Below, one piece after another: positions 41,926 to 51,706 of a stretch of 64,000 nt of DNA. The position numbers and the translations under genes were made by a program. Below the pieces are notes generated by a model that saw only the letters and a list, made by a program, of their open reading frames with translations, did not search any database and was not told the DNA's origin. The first letter of the stretch is position 1; each line of letters opens with the position of its first letter. The stretch covers positions 418,264 to 482,263 of the forward strand of contig CAYLMK010000001.1 in NCBI GenBank assembly GCA_964384945.1, given 5' to 3'. Source of the stretch: S015-6 sp964384945 (GTDB lineage Bacteria; Desulfobacterota; DSWW01).

Positions 41926-43518
41926 GTGAGGGAGCACGACAAGGAGAGGGTGCTCGTGGAGGTGGTACACCGCGTTTTCAATCTCTACAACAAGGATCCC
42001 CAGACAACGGAACGGGCCCTGTTCGACACGCTTTACGAGGAGCGGATCCGGCTGGAGTCGGAGAAGGACCGGTCCAAGGCGAGGAAACAGAAGGCCTTCT
42101 ACGGAAAGATCCGCAGCGAGGCCCTGCGAACCTCCCCGGCCCGGCAGTCTCAGCTCCTCAAGCAGGTCATCGAGGCCTTCGCGGAGGAGGTGGCCGGGCA
42201 TTTCGACCCTCGGGTCTTCGCGCTGGCCACCCGGGTCGTTCCGCCTGCGCTGAGCGTGCTGCTCAACGCGCTGAGCCCCCTGCGGCTGCTGACCGCCATT
42301 CCGACGGGCCTGTCGACCCTGGAAGATCAGATCGTGATCGAGGGGGAGACCGAGGCCTTCAAGACGGTCGCTCAGAAAGGGACCACGGTGCTCGTGTCCA
42401 CGCATCTGAGCAACCTGGACAGCATCATCCTCGGCTACGGGCTCTACCGGCTGGGCCTGCCCCCCTTCACTTACGGGGCGGGCCTGAACCTGTTCACCAA
42501 CAAGATGATCAGCTTCTTCATGCACAACCTGGGCGCCTACAAGGTGGACCGGCGCAAGAAGGCGGAGGTGTACAAGGACGTCCTGAAGACCTACGCCAGC
42601 TGCACCATGGAGCTCGGCTATCACAACATGTTCTTCCCCGGAGGCACCCGGAGCCGCAGCGGGGCCGTGGAGAACAAGCTCAAGATGGGCCTGCTCGGCA
42701 TGGCCCTCGACGCATACATACACAATCTCCTGGCCGGCAAGAGTCGGCCCGACGTCTTCGTGGTGCCTTGCACCCTGAACTACCAGCTCGTTCTCGAGGC
42801 GGAGACCTTGATCGAGGACTATCTCAAGGCCGTCGGAAAGAGCCGCTACATCATCGAGGACGACGAGTTCTCCAAGCCGAAGCGCGTCGTCGACTTCGTC
42901 AGCAAGCTCTTCTCGTTGGACTCGAGGATCCACATGGTCATTTCCAAGCCCCTGGACGTCTTCGGGAACGAGGTCGACGCCGAGGGCAACTCACGAGACC
43001 ACCGGGGCAGGATCGTGGACCGAAGGCGTTACGTCTACCGGAACGGCTCGCCCGCCTTCGACGCGCAGCGGGACCAGGAGTACACCCGCGAACTGGCCGA
43101 GAGCATCGTCCGGGCCTTTCATCGGGATACGGTGATCAAGCCGACGCACCTCGTATCCTATTCGATCCTCGACTGGCTGTGGGAGAGGAGCCCCGGCATG
43201 GATTTCTACCGCCTCTTGAGGACCGGAGGCTCGGAAGAGAGCGTTCCCATGACCGATGCCTACGCCCGGGTGGACCGGACCCTCGAGTCCCTCCGGAAGC
43301 TCGCCGGGGAGAACCGCCTGCGGCTGGACGAGGTGCTGAAAAGGCAGGACACGGGCGCCGTCGTGGGCGACGCACTGGCACACTTGAAGTCCTACCATCG
43401 CCGGCCAGCCCTCATCCGGCGCGGCGACCGCCTGTTCCACGTGGATCGAAACCTGCTGCTCTACTACCACAACCGACTGACCGGCTTCGGGCTGCCGACA
43501 TGGGAGAAGCCCCAGTGA
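41926..43518 (+). CDS. glycerol-3-phosphate/1-acylglycerol-3-phosphate acyltransferase
   Basis: 530 residues. Acyltransferase block I HLSNLD (H160-x4-D165), block II-III around FFPGGTRSRSG (236-246), as in PlsB/PlsC-fold enzymes. The long N-terminus and C-terminal extension resemble PlsB-type glycerol-3-phosphate acyltransferases. GTG at 41926 is chosen because AGGAGGG lies 8 nt upstream; a GTG seven codons earlier is weaker. It overlaps gpsA (GTGA). With gpsA and an APP1-type phosphatase behind it, it should take part in phosphatidate or diacylglycerol synthesis. Confidence 0.88.
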   Translation: MREHDKERVLVEVVHRVFNLYNKDPQTTERALFDTLYEERIRLESEKDRSKARKQKAFYGKIRSEALRTSPARQSQLLKQVIEAFAEEVAGHFDPRVFALATRVVPPALSVLLNALSPLRLLTAIPTGLSTLEDQIVIEGETEAFKTVAQKGTTVLVSTHLSNLDSIILGYGLYRLGLPPFTYGAGLNLFTNKMISFFMHNLGAYKVDRRKKAEVYKDVLKTYASCTMELGYHNMFFPGGTRSRSGAVENKLKMGLLGMALDAYIHNLLAGKSRPDVFVVPCTLNYQLVLEAETLIEDYLKAVGKSRYIIEDDEFSKPKRVVDFVSKLFSLDSRIHMVISKPLDVFGNEVDAEGNSRDHRGRIVDRRRYVYRNGSPAFDAQRDQEYTRELAESIVRAFHRDTVIKPTHLVSYSILDWLWERSPGMDFYRLLRTGGSEESVPMTDAYARVDRTLESLRKLAGENRLRLDEVLKRQDTGAVVGDALAHLKSYHRRPALIRRGDRLFHVDRNLLLYYHNRLTGFGLPTWEKPQ

Positions 43519-44543
43519 AGAAAAAAGATGCACTGGATGTGCTGATTGTCGGCGGAGGCAGCTTCGGGACGGCCCTGGCCTCGCTTCTCGGCGAGACGGG
43601 CAGGACCCTGGAGATGTGGGTCCGGCGGGAGGATCTGGCCGAGGAAATCAACACCCGGCACACGAACACCCTTTACGCGGACGGCTACAAGCTGCCGGCA
43701 AGCGTGCGGGCGACGACCCGGATGGGCGAGGCCGTCAAGCGGGCGCCCGTCGTCCTGATGGCGGTGCCGTCCCGGTCCTTCCGTGAGGTCGCCCGGGCGA
43801 TCGGGGACTCGATTCAAGGGGACCAGATCCTGGTCCACACGACGAAGGGATTCGAGATCGAGACCTTCAAGCGCATGTCCACGATCCTCCGCGAAGAGAC
43901 CTGCACGCTCAAGACGGGGGTGTTCTCCGGACCCAACCTGGCCCGCGAAATCATGGCAGGACACCCGGCGGGCGCAACCGTGGCCTCCCACTATGACGAG
44001 GTGATCCGCGCGATCCAGGCGCTCTTCAAGGGAAGCGGGCGCATGCGGGTGTACGGAGGGCACGATGTGGTGGGCACCGAGGTGGGCAGCGCATTCAAGA
44101 ACATCATCGCCCTGGCCGCCGGCATCTCGGACGGCATGGGATTCGGGGACAACACGAAATCGCTCCTTCTCACCCGGGGCCTGAGCGAGATGGCCCGCGT
44201 GGGGGTCGCCCTGGGGGCGGATGTCTTCACCTTCGGCGGGCTCACAGGCGTGGGCGACCTCATGTGCACCTGCGCTTCCCCGCTCAGCCGGAATCACCAG
44301 GTCGGGGAACGGCTCGCCAAGGGGGAAGCCCTGAACGACATCCTCAAGAGCATGACGCAGGTGGCCGAAGGGGTGCCGACCACGCAAGCCGTCCAGCGCT
44401 ACGCAGAGTCCGCGGGCCTGGACCTTCCCATCGTGCGGGCCGTCTACCGGATCCTGTTCGAGGGCTGGGGGGTCACCGACGCGCTCGTGCAGTTGATGGA
44501 TCTCCCGGTGGGGGACGAACTCGCGGCCCTCCGGTACCGTTGA
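43515..44543 (+). CDS. gpsA: NAD(P)-dependent glycerol-3-phosphate dehydrogenase
   Basis: 342 residues. Rossmann motif LIVGGGSFGTALAS, and the family signature AFKNIIALAAGISDGMGFGDNTK near 195-220 with the catalytic lysine, plus GLTGVGDLMCTC. It makes sn-glycerol 3-phosphate from dihydroxyacetone phosphate. The GTG start overlaps the acyltransferase stop by 4 bp with GGGAG upstream. It supplies the acyltransferase upstream with its substrate. Confidence 0.96.
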   Translation: MKKKDALDVLIVGGGSFGTALASLLGETGRTLEMWVRREDLAEEINTRHTNTLYADGYKLPASVRATTRMGEAVKRAPVVLMAVPSRSFREVARAIGDSIQGDQILVHTTKGFEIETFKRMSTILREETCTLKTGVFSGPNLAREIMAGHPAGATVASHYDEVIRAIQALFKGSGRMRVYGGHDVVGTEVGSAFKNIIALAAGISDGMGFGDNTKSLLLTRGLSEMARVGVALGADVFTFGGLTGVGDLMCTCASPLSRNHQVGERLAKGEALNDILKSMTQVAEGVPTTQAVQRYAESAGLDLPIVRAVYRILFEGWGVTDALVQLMDLPVGDELAALRYR

Positions 44544-44550
44544 GCCCCGT

Positions 44551-45507
44551 ATGCCCGATGCGTATCCGCTCTGCGTCGAAGACCAGCGCGCCCTTCCGGA
44601 AGGGTACCGGGGACCGGTCTTCATCTGGGACATCGACAAGACCTACCTCTCCACGCACTTCTCGTCCCTGCGGGGCCTGAGCCGCATCCCGCTCGAGCTT
44701 GCCGTGGACAAGCAGGCGATCGCCGGAATGCCGGAAGTCCTACGGGGGATCCGGAGGGGACCCGGGCCCGGCTACGGCTGCGTTCCCCTCTATTTCGTGA
44801 CGGCCAGCCCCCCCCAGCTCCGCAGCGTTCTTGAGCAAAAGATGCTCCTGGACGGCGTCGAGTTCGACGGGATCACCTTCAAGGACTGGTGGAGGCTGGT
44901 GAAACAGGGGCGTCCGAAACGGTTCCTGGATCAGGTGGGCTTCAAGGTCTGCGCGCTTCTGGAAGGGAGAACGAGGCGGCCCCTCGCAGCGGAGTACCTG
45001 TTCGGGGACGATGCGGAAAGGGACGCCGATGCCTTTTCGCTTTACGCGGACCTGGTCCATCGCAGCCTTACGGAGGCGGAGGCCGACGACCGCATGGCCG
45101 CCTGCGGGATGCGCGAGGACAACCGGCGCTGCGCCCTGGCCCTCCTGAAAAGGCTCCCCGGGAAACGGGGGACCGTGGAGAAGGTCTTCATCCACCTCGA
45201 AAAGGGCACGCCCCCCGAGCGGTTCGAGCGCTTCGCCCCGCTCGTGACCCCCGTGAGGGGCGGCTTTCAACTGGGCCTCGCCCTGTTCGCCCTCGGTTTG
45301 GTGGACGAAGAGACCGTCCGCCGGTGCAGGCAGGCCGTCTCCGCAGCCGCGGAGACGCCCGATTCCGATCCGGACGCGCTCCTCGCCGATGCGGTCGACC
45401 GCCGCATCATCTCGCGGCAGAAGCTGCGCCTCATCGCTTCCGCTCTCCCTCCGGACCGGGACCGGGGATCGGAAGGCGGGGATGGGAAATCCCGTGCGGA
45501 CCGGTGA
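44551..45507 (+). CDS. APP1-type phosphatidate phosphatase-like protein (DUF2183)
   Basis: 318 residues. HAD-like catalytic motif DIDKTYLST (27-35, DxDxT), the second motif VTASPPQL, and the third EYLFGDDAERDADAFSLY; these match the APP1 phosphatidate phosphatase catalytic domain (DUF2183). It follows gpsA by 7 bp, and together with the acyltransferase could make diacylglycerol from glycerol 3-phosphate. The C-terminal 100 residues are a charged, less conserved extension. Confidence 0.8.
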   Translation: MPDAYPLCVEDQRALPEGYRGPVFIWDIDKTYLSTHFSSLRGLSRIPLELAVDKQAIAGMPEVLRGIRRGPGPGYGCVPLYFVTASPPQLRSVLEQKMLLDGVEFDGITFKDWWRLVKQGRPKRFLDQVGFKVCALLEGRTRRPLAAEYLFGDDAERDADAFSLYADLVHRSLTEAEADDRMAACGMREDNRRCALALLKRLPGKRGTVEKVFIHLEKGTPPERFERFAPLVTPVRGGFQLGLALFALGLVDEETVRRCRQAVSAAAETPDSDPDALLADAVDRRIISRQKLRLIASALPPDRDRGSEGGDGKSRADR

Positions 45508-45531
45508 TTCGGAGACAAGGGGGAGGGGAGC

Positions 45532-47277
45532 ATGACCGATCCGGAGCTTTTTGATTGGGTAAGATCGAAATGGAACGAACACGTCTCCAGGCGGGGCTTG
45601 CCCACGGAACTGGAGTACCCGTACGGCGAGGTCCCCATCACCCGCTACCTCGAGCTGGGCGCCCGGAACCATCCGGAGCGCACGGCCGTGCACTTCTACG
45701 GCCGAGAGGTGTCCTACCGGGAACTCGATCAATGGTGCAACCGGTTCGCCAATTTCCTGCGGGACAAGGGGTACGGGCGCGGAGATTCCATCGCCATTCA
45801 CCTGTACAACTGCCCGCAGTACCTGGTGGCCCACTTCGGAGGCATGAAGGCCGGCTGCACCATCGTTCCCCTGGATCCGGTCTGGAAGGAAATCGAACTG
45901 GAAACGCCCCTTGAGGATATCGGGCCGTCGGTCGTCGTCACGCAGGACATCAACTTCCCCGTGATCGAAGGGCTGCGCGGGCGGTTCGCGTTCGACATCG
46001 TCCTGACGACCGCCTTCCGGGATTTTCTGCCGGAAGAACGGACCTTTCCGTTTCCGGCCGAGCTGGACCGCGGAAGAATCGCATGCCGGGGCGCGATGGA
46101 CCTGATGTCGACTCTCGCCCCCTATTCTCCGGAGCCGCCGGGGGTTGCGCTGAGACTCGAGGATTCCGCGTCCCTGGATTACACGGGCGGGACGACCGGG
46201 CGCTCCAAGGGCTGCCTGCACAGCCACAGGGGCATTCTCTACACCCGCGCGTGCATGTATACCTACCTGGGGTTGAAGCACCTCCGCGGGAGGCCTTACG
46301 TACAGTTCGTGCCCGCCTTTCATACCGCGGGCCGGGGCCTGATCGAAGGGGCCGTCCTGAGCGGCATGACGTGCGTTCTGCTCACCCGGTTCGATCCGAC
46401 GGCCCTGGCCGTCGCCATACCGGCCTGCAAGGCCGCCTGCATGTGGGCGCCGTCGGACCTCTACGACGCCATCGCCCAGCTGCCGGAGGAACAGCTCGCC
46501 GGGCTGGACTTCACCTCCATGGAGATTCTCACCTGCACGCAGTACAACGTCCCGATCCGTGAGCCCTTGCGGAAGAGGTGGGCCGAGATCTCCAAAGGCG
46601 GCGTCCTGTTGGATGTCACGTACGGATTGACGGAAACCCTTTCGATGAACACGTTCACCTACGGCCTGCAGGACCTGGACCTGAAGAAACAGGAGGAAAA
46701 AGGGGGCGTCTTCGTCGGGCTTCCCATGCCCGGCACGCTGATCAAGTTCGTCGATCCGGTGGGTCGCAGGACGCTGCCGCCGAACGAGGTCGGCGAGCTG
46801 GCCATCAAGGACCCGGCGTTGAGCCCGGGATACTTCAAGCGGGAAAAAGAAACCCGGGATCTCTACCTGGAAGACGGATTCCTGCTGACCGGCGACCTGG
46901 GCATGTACGACGAGGACGGGTTCGTCTATTACAAGGGCCGGACCAAGGAGATCATCAAGGTATCGGGGTATACCGTCTCGCCCCGGGAAATCGAGCTGAT
47001 CATCGGCCGTCACCCGGATATCCGGTCCGTGGCCGTCGTGGGCGCGCCCGACGCCCGGCAGGGAGAGATCCCGGTGGCGTTCGTCGTGCTGCGGCCCGAG
47101 GCGGCCGGACGGACGACGCCCGACGAGCTGAGGCAATGGTTCAAGGAGAAGATGTCCGGATACAAGGTCCCGAAGCACGTCGTCCTGAAAACCGAACTCC
47201 CCATGCTGCTGGGCCTGAAGGTCGACCGCCGCAAGCTGCAGCAAGAGGCCAGGGAACTGGCGGGCCGGCCCTCCTGA
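45532..47277 (+). CDS. AMP-forming acyl-CoA ligase/long-chain acyl-CoA synthetase
   Basis: 581 residues, ANL superfamily. A3 signature SLDYTGGTTGRSKGCLHSH (about 212-230), GLTETLS for motif A5, LLTGDLGMYDEDGF for A7 and the C-terminal SGYTVSPREIE hinge with KVDRRKLQQE near the end (catalytic Lys). It lies 24 bp after the phosphatase gene on the same strand, so it may feed acyl-CoA to the acyltransferase. Substrate inferred only from context. Confidence 0.93.
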   Translation: MTDPELFDWVRSKWNEHVSRRGLPTELEYPYGEVPITRYLELGARNHPERTAVHFYGREVSYRELDQWCNRFANFLRDKGYGRGDSIAIHLYNCPQYLVAHFGGMKAGCTIVPLDPVWKEIELETPLEDIGPSVVVTQDINFPVIEGLRGRFAFDIVLTTAFRDFLPEERTFPFPAELDRGRIACRGAMDLMSTLAPYSPEPPGVALRLEDSASLDYTGGTTGRSKGCLHSHRGILYTRACMYTYLGLKHLRGRPYVQFVPAFHTAGRGLIEGAVLSGMTCVLLTRFDPTALAVAIPACKAACMWAPSDLYDAIAQLPEEQLAGLDFTSMEILTCTQYNVPIREPLRKRWAEISKGGVLLDVTYGLTETLSMNTFTYGLQDLDLKKQEEKGGVFVGLPMPGTLIKFVDPVGRRTLPPNEVGELAIKDPALSPGYFKREKETRDLYLEDGFLLTGDLGMYDEDGFVYYKGRTKEIIKVSGYTVSPREIELIIGRHPDIRSVAVVGAPDARQGEIPVAFVVLRPEAAGRTTPDELRQWFKEKMSGYKVPKHVVLKTELPMLLGLKVDRRKLQQEARELAGRPS

Positions 47278-47307
47278 CCGGCGAGGATCGATGAGAAGGG
47301 AAGACGC

Positions 47308-49317
47308 CTACCGGTGGGTCTTGAACCGCTCGATATCCTCCGCCCTTCCCACCACGACCAGAACGTCTCTCTCTCTCAGCGGCTCGGCAGGATCCGGCAA
47401 CTCGTCCTCGTCATCTCCCGGACGCCGGATCCCCACGACGGTCAAACGGAAGTCCGCTCGCAGATTGGCCTCCCGCAGGGAACGGCCTACAAGGGCGCGG
47501 GGGGTGATCAGGCGCTCCAGGGTCAATCCCTCCCCCAGGCGGAGGGATTCCCGCACGGAACCCGCGCTCCGGTCCCTGATCGATACATCCAGAAAGACGT
47601 GGCGGAGCAGCTCGCTGTTAAAGACGCGCAGTACATACTTGCGCGTAACGACACCCAGCAGAGAGCCGTTCCCGGAGACCACGGGCAGCTCGTCCCGCTC
47701 GCCGGCGGCGAACCGATCCATGCAGTCCGCCAGGGTGTCTTCCGGAGTCATCCTGGGTACGTTGGGATCCGCGATGTCCACGGCGAGAACCAGCGCTCCG
47801 AGTTCTCCGACCTCGGGGTCCTTGATGTCGTGGATCGAGATCGTGCCCAGAAGTCGTCCCCCTCCGTCGATCACGTAAAGAAGGACTGCCTCGTGATCAA
47901 GAAAGTACCGTAGGATTCCCGCGATCGGGGTATCCTCCCGGACCGTGTGAACCGCCGGCCTCATCACCTGCCCGACCGTGTGGGTTCTCAGGATGACGTC
48001 CTCGTGGCGATAGAGCGCGGCGCCCTTCTTGGCGAGCTTGAGGGTGTAAAGCGAGTCCTCCTTGAGCGACCGGCCCACAAGGGACGCGAGCGTCACCACG
48101 ACCATCACGGGCAGCACCACCCGGTAGTCGCCCGTGACCTCGATCAAGAGGATCATCGCGGTGATCGGGGAGTGGGTGGCCGCCGCCAGCACTCCCGCCA
48201 TGCCGATCATGGCGTATGCGCCGGGGCCGGCCGAGAGACCGGGAAGGAGTTCGTGGACGCCCACGCCGTACAACCCTCCGGCCATCGCCCCCATGTACAG
48301 GGAGGGAAGGGCAACGCCTCCGGAACCGCCCGAGGCGATGGTGAGGCTCGTCGCAACGATCTTCATCGGCACCAGCAGGGCCAGCAGGAGCCAGGAAAGC
48401 CGGCCGCTCAGGGCCCCGTCCATCGTTGCATACCCCACCCCGTAAAGTTCCGGAAGAGAGAGGAACATACCCCCCAGGATAAGCCCGCCCAGGACCGGGT
48501 GCCACATCTTCGGGAGCGGCAGAAGCGAGGCCCACGAATCGAACCGGTCCATGGTCCAGACGAACCACGCCCCGACCCCACCGCAAAAGAGCCCCAGTCC
48601 CCCGTAGACGGGCATCTCCAGGGCGCTCCTGAGTTCGAAGGGCTGGACCGTGAACGCGGGGTAGTCGCCGAACCAGGCGCGGGAGACCACGGTCGCCAGG
48701 ACTGAGGAAAGGATGACAGGGCTGAAGCTCCGCATGGCGAAATCACGTGAAATCACCTCCAGTGCGAAGAAGGCGCCCGCAATCGGCGCATTGAACACGG
48801 CCGCGATACCGCCGGCCGTCCCGCATGCGGCCAGGGTCTTGAGCTCTTCCGAGGGAAGTCGCAGGAGACGGCCCAGCGTGAAACCGATGGCCGCCCCGAT
48901 CTGCACGATGGGACCTTCCCGGCCGACGGATCCCCCTGTCCCGATGGTTACGGCCGAGGCCAGGGTTTTCACGACGGCCACCCGGGCTCGCATCCGGCCG
49001 CCGCGGGCCGCGACGCTTTCGATGACCTCGGGCACGCCGTGACCCTCGGCCTCGGGCGCGAGCCTGCAAATGAGCGGGCCCACGATCAGGCCGCCCAGGG
49101 CCGGGACAAGGAGCACCTGGTACCAGGGCAGGTGCGGCAGGACGTTCAGGGGCCACTCCGCAGACCCTATCGCCAGCCACTGCACGAGATCGATGAGTTT
49201 CACGAATCCGATCGCGGCCGCGCCGGTCAGAATACCCAGCAGAGAAGGGATGAGGACGAGCCTGGCGCTCTGGGCGGGCAGCACCCTCTCTCTCCACGAG
49301 GCCGGAATTCCTGGCAT
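47308..49317 (-). CDS. ClC chloride channel with CBS pair and TrkA-C domain
   Basis: 669 residues. The ClC core (about 20-440) has the gating motif GTGGSVGREGP (126-136) with E134. Two CBS domains (about 465-590) may sense adenine nucleotides. A final TrkA-C-like domain follows (about 600-669, LITPRALVGRSLREANLR...VLVVVGRAEDIERF), as in RCK-regulated transporters. Start at 49317 is set by TTGGAG 9 nt upstream. It is an integral membrane channel or Cl-/H+ antiporter; the TrkA-C fusion suggests nucleotide or dinucleotide control. Confidence 0.94.
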   Translation of the reverse strand: MPGIPASWRERVLPAQSARLVLIPSLLGILTGAAAIGFVKLIDLVQWLAIGSAEWPLNVLPHLPWYQVLLVPALGGLIVGPLICRLAPEAEGHGVPEVIESVAARGGRMRARVAVVKTLASAVTIGTGGSVGREGPIVQIGAAIGFTLGRLLRLPSEELKTLAACGTAGGIAAVFNAPIAGAFFALEVISRDFAMRSFSPVILSSVLATVVSRAWFGDYPAFTVQPFELRSALEMPVYGGLGLFCGGVGAWFVWTMDRFDSWASLLPLPKMWHPVLGGLILGGMFLSLPELYGVGYATMDGALSGRLSWLLLALLVPMKIVATSLTIASGGSGGVALPSLYMGAMAGGLYGVGVHELLPGLSAGPGAYAMIGMAGVLAAATHSPITAMILLIEVTGDYRVVLPVMVVVTLASLVGRSLKEDSLYTLKLAKKGAALYRHEDVILRTHTVGQVMRPAVHTVREDTPIAGILRYFLDHEAVLLYVIDGGGRLLGTISIHDIKDPEVGELGALVLAVDIADPNVPRMTPEDTLADCMDRFAAGERDELPVVSGNGSLLGVVTRKYVLRVFNSELLRHVFLDVSIRDRSAGSVRESLRLGEGLTLERLITPRALVGRSLREANLRADFRLTVVGIRRPGDDEDELPDPAEPLRERDVLVVVGRAEDIERFKTHR

Positions 49318-49582
49318 GCGCCCGTACTCCAAGGGCCGGCCGGCTGCGAAGAGGCGACCGGCGGAATAGGAAGATCGCGTCCGGGCGTCGCCCGGCGAGC
49401 GGACAGAGGCGGGACGAACGGGTCGCGGACGGTCCGGCGGTCCTGTCCCCCTCTGTCGCCGAGCCGTGATCTTAGGGGCGGTTGACGCGCGAGTCAACCA
49501 GGGATCGGCAAAGAAGTAAGGATTCCTTCGAAATCTTCCGAAAGAAGAGAAAGAACAGGTCGTTTCCCCTTTCCCGCAAAGG

Positions 49583-50620
49583 ATGGAGCGCGCCGCCGTG
49601 TACAACAAGCTGTCCTATGAGGAACTCGAAGAAAGGGTGAGGGAACTCGAGTCGAAGTCCCTGGGCCAGAAGGGCGTGGAGTCGGCCCTTCTGGAGTTCG
49701 AGGAGAAACTTCGCTCCCTCCTGGACGAGCAGACCGCAAAGCTCAAGAAGGAGATTACCGAGAGAAAACGGGCCGAGGAGAAGGTCAGGGAGTTGAAGCG
49801 GGAGCTCGAGCAAAGGGTGGCGGAGAGAACCGCCGAGATGGAAAAGACCCTGGCCGAGCTCAAGAAGCTGGACGAGATGAAGGATTCTTTCCTCACCGCC
49901 GTCTCCCACGAGTTCCGGGCGCCCCTCACATCGATCCGGTCCTTCTCGGAGATCCTGCTCCAGTACGATAACGAGGACCCGAAGATGCAGAAGGAGTTCC
50001 TCCACATCATCAACTCGGAAAGCGAAAGGCTTTCCCGGCTCGTCAACGACCTGCTGGATCTTTCCCAGATCGAGGCGGGCAGGATGGTCTACCGCGATAC
50101 GGTTCTGTCCCTGGAGGAGGTGGTCCGAGAGACCGCGAGGATCCAGTTCCCGTCCCTGTCCCAGAAATCCCTTCGCCTGCTGCTCGATCTTCCGCCGGAC
50201 CTGCCGGACGCAATGGCGGACCGGGACAGGACGAAACAAGTGATCGCAAACCTGCTGCACAACGCGATCAGCTTCTCGTTGCCGGGAGGCGAAATCAGCA
50301 TCAGCGCCGAGGCGGTCCGGGACAAGGACTCCGGCATGCCCACCGGTTGGATCCTTGTGCGCGTGTCCGATCAGGGCGTCGGGATCGAGGAGAAGGATTT
50401 CGCGCACATCTTTGAGAAGTTGAGCCCGGGATCACCGGACACACTGAAGGAAAAACGGAAGGGCGCGGGCCTGGGCCTGCCCATCTGCAAGGAGATCGTC
50501 ACCCATTACGGCGGCGAGATCTGGGTGGAGAGCAGGAAGAACGAGGGCAGCACCTTCTTCTTCACCCTTCCCGCGGCCGATCCCGCCCTCCAGGAGGCCG
50601 CGTCCGAAGCGGCCGGTTGA
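49583..50620 (+). CDS. cytoplasmic sensor histidine kinase with coiled-coil N-terminus
   Basis: 345 residues, no membrane helix. Residues 10-98 are a strong charged coiled coil. The HisKA box is AVSHEFRAPLTSIRSFSE with phospho-His H109. The ATPase domain shows NLLHNAISFS (N box), DQGVGI and GAGLGLPICKEI (G boxes). No cognate regulator is adjacent; the orphan regulators near 18 kb are far away. It probably senses through the coiled coil or a partner protein. Confidence 0.93.
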   Translation: MERAAVYNKLSYEELEERVRELESKSLGQKGVESALLEFEEKLRSLLDEQTAKLKKEITERKRAEEKVRELKRELEQRVAERTAEMEKTLAELKKLDEMKDSFLTAVSHEFRAPLTSIRSFSEILLQYDNEDPKMQKEFLHIINSESERLSRLVNDLLDLSQIEAGRMVYRDTVLSLEEVVRETARIQFPSLSQKSLRLLLDLPPDLPDAMADRDRTKQVIANLLHNAISFSLPGGEISISAEAVRDKDSGMPTGWILVRVSDQGVGIEEKDFAHIFEKLSPGSPDTLKEKRKGAGLGLPICKEIVTHYGGEIWVESRKNEGSTFFFTLPAADPALQEAASEAAG

Positions 50621-50647
50621 GGGGCGGGCCTGCGAGGCAGCCGGTCT

Positions 50648-51706
50648 TCACTCACCGAGCACGTCTTCGAGGTCCTTGAGGATGGCCTCGGCCTGGGTCC
50701 TGGGGACCTTCACGACCATTTCGCTGTGCTCGGAACAGGCATAATAGGTCGGTTCCGCCTTTTCGTCCGACCCCTGTCCCTTGTACACGGCCAGAAAACC
50801 GATCTCCTTGTCCCGGCCGTAGAAGGTGAGAAGAAGTTCCTGCGCAGCGCCGGCCGGAGCAACGCATCCTTCCGAAGTCTCCGCCGGCGGCGTACCCACG
50901 TATTCGGTGGGACGAAGCGTGGATACCCTTCGCATCCAGTTCCCGTAGAGTTCCTGGACCTGCTCGGGGGAGCGGCCGTCCGCCCACCCTTCTTCCGCGC
51001 CTTCGTCGGAGATCCTTCGAACCAGTTCCTTTTCGCTCCGGCCCGAGCGCAAGCGAACCCGCGTGACCTCGTCCATCTTGAAGGCATGGAGAGACCGTTC
51101 CATGAAGCGGCCCTGGGGCCGGGCGAGATCCCGAAGATCCTGGCCCGGGACCAGGAACGCCTGGCCTGTCTCTTCATCGGCCACATACCGGTCCTTGGGC
51201 CCGAAGGTCTCCTCCCCGAGGCGGAACCTCACGGTTCCGGAGGCCTGTTCGATCACCAAAAACTCCTCCGGCTCGGCCAGGCCGAACTGGGCGAAGTTCT
51301 CCTCGCCGGGCTTGCCCAGGGAGCGCAGGGCCATCCAGGGACAAAAGGAGTCAATCCTCTCCTGCATCCTCTCGTTGTCCGCCTTGAAGAATTCGGTACG
51401 GGCCGTCGGGCTCGCCTCCCGGGCTCCTCCCTCCCGGACGTCGTCCCCGTCGGCGGCCGATGTCTCGGAGGACGCCAGGATCTCCACCCACCAGGAGGAT
51501 TCCGCGGACTGACGGCCCCGTTTCCGCCGGAAGCTCACGGTCCGGTCCTTGGCCTCGTAAGTGAGCTTGACGACCTCCCCCTTCCTGCACGAGCGGATCG
51601 GCACCCTTTCGCCCGGCTTCTTGGGCTCCTGAACCCATGTGAGGTAGGCGAGGGCAAGGCTTGCCAGCAGGATCCCGAGGTAACCGACGAGGGAAGCGCG
51701 CTTCAT
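50648..51706 (-). CDS. DUF4340 domain protein of an ABC/GldG-type system
   Basis: 352 residues. One N-terminal membrane helix (1-25) and a large outside domain in which two repeats start EFFKADNERMQERID and LHAFKMDEVTRVRLRSG. DUF4340 proteins always occur next to GldG-like and ABC genes, as here. The ATG overlaps the previous gene stop (ATGA at 51703-51706), so the four genes form one coupled operon. Function of the complex outside gliding bacteria is not known. Confidence 0.87.
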   Translation of the reverse strand: MKRASLVGYLGILLASLALAYLTWVQEPKKPGERVPIRSCRKGEVVKLTYEAKDRTVSFRRKRGRQSAESSWWVEILASSETSAADGDDVREGGAREASPTARTEFFKADNERMQERIDSFCPWMALRSLGKPGEENFAQFGLAEPEEFLVIEQASGTVRFRLGEETFGPKDRYVADEETGQAFLVPGQDLRDLARPQGRFMERSLHAFKMDEVTRVRLRSGRSEKELVRRISDEGAEEGWADGRSPEQVQELYGNWMRRVSTLRPTEYVGTPPAETSEGCVAPAGAAQELLLTFYGRDKEIGFLAVYKGQGSDEKAEPTYYACSEHSEMVVKVPRTQAEAILKDLEDVLGE

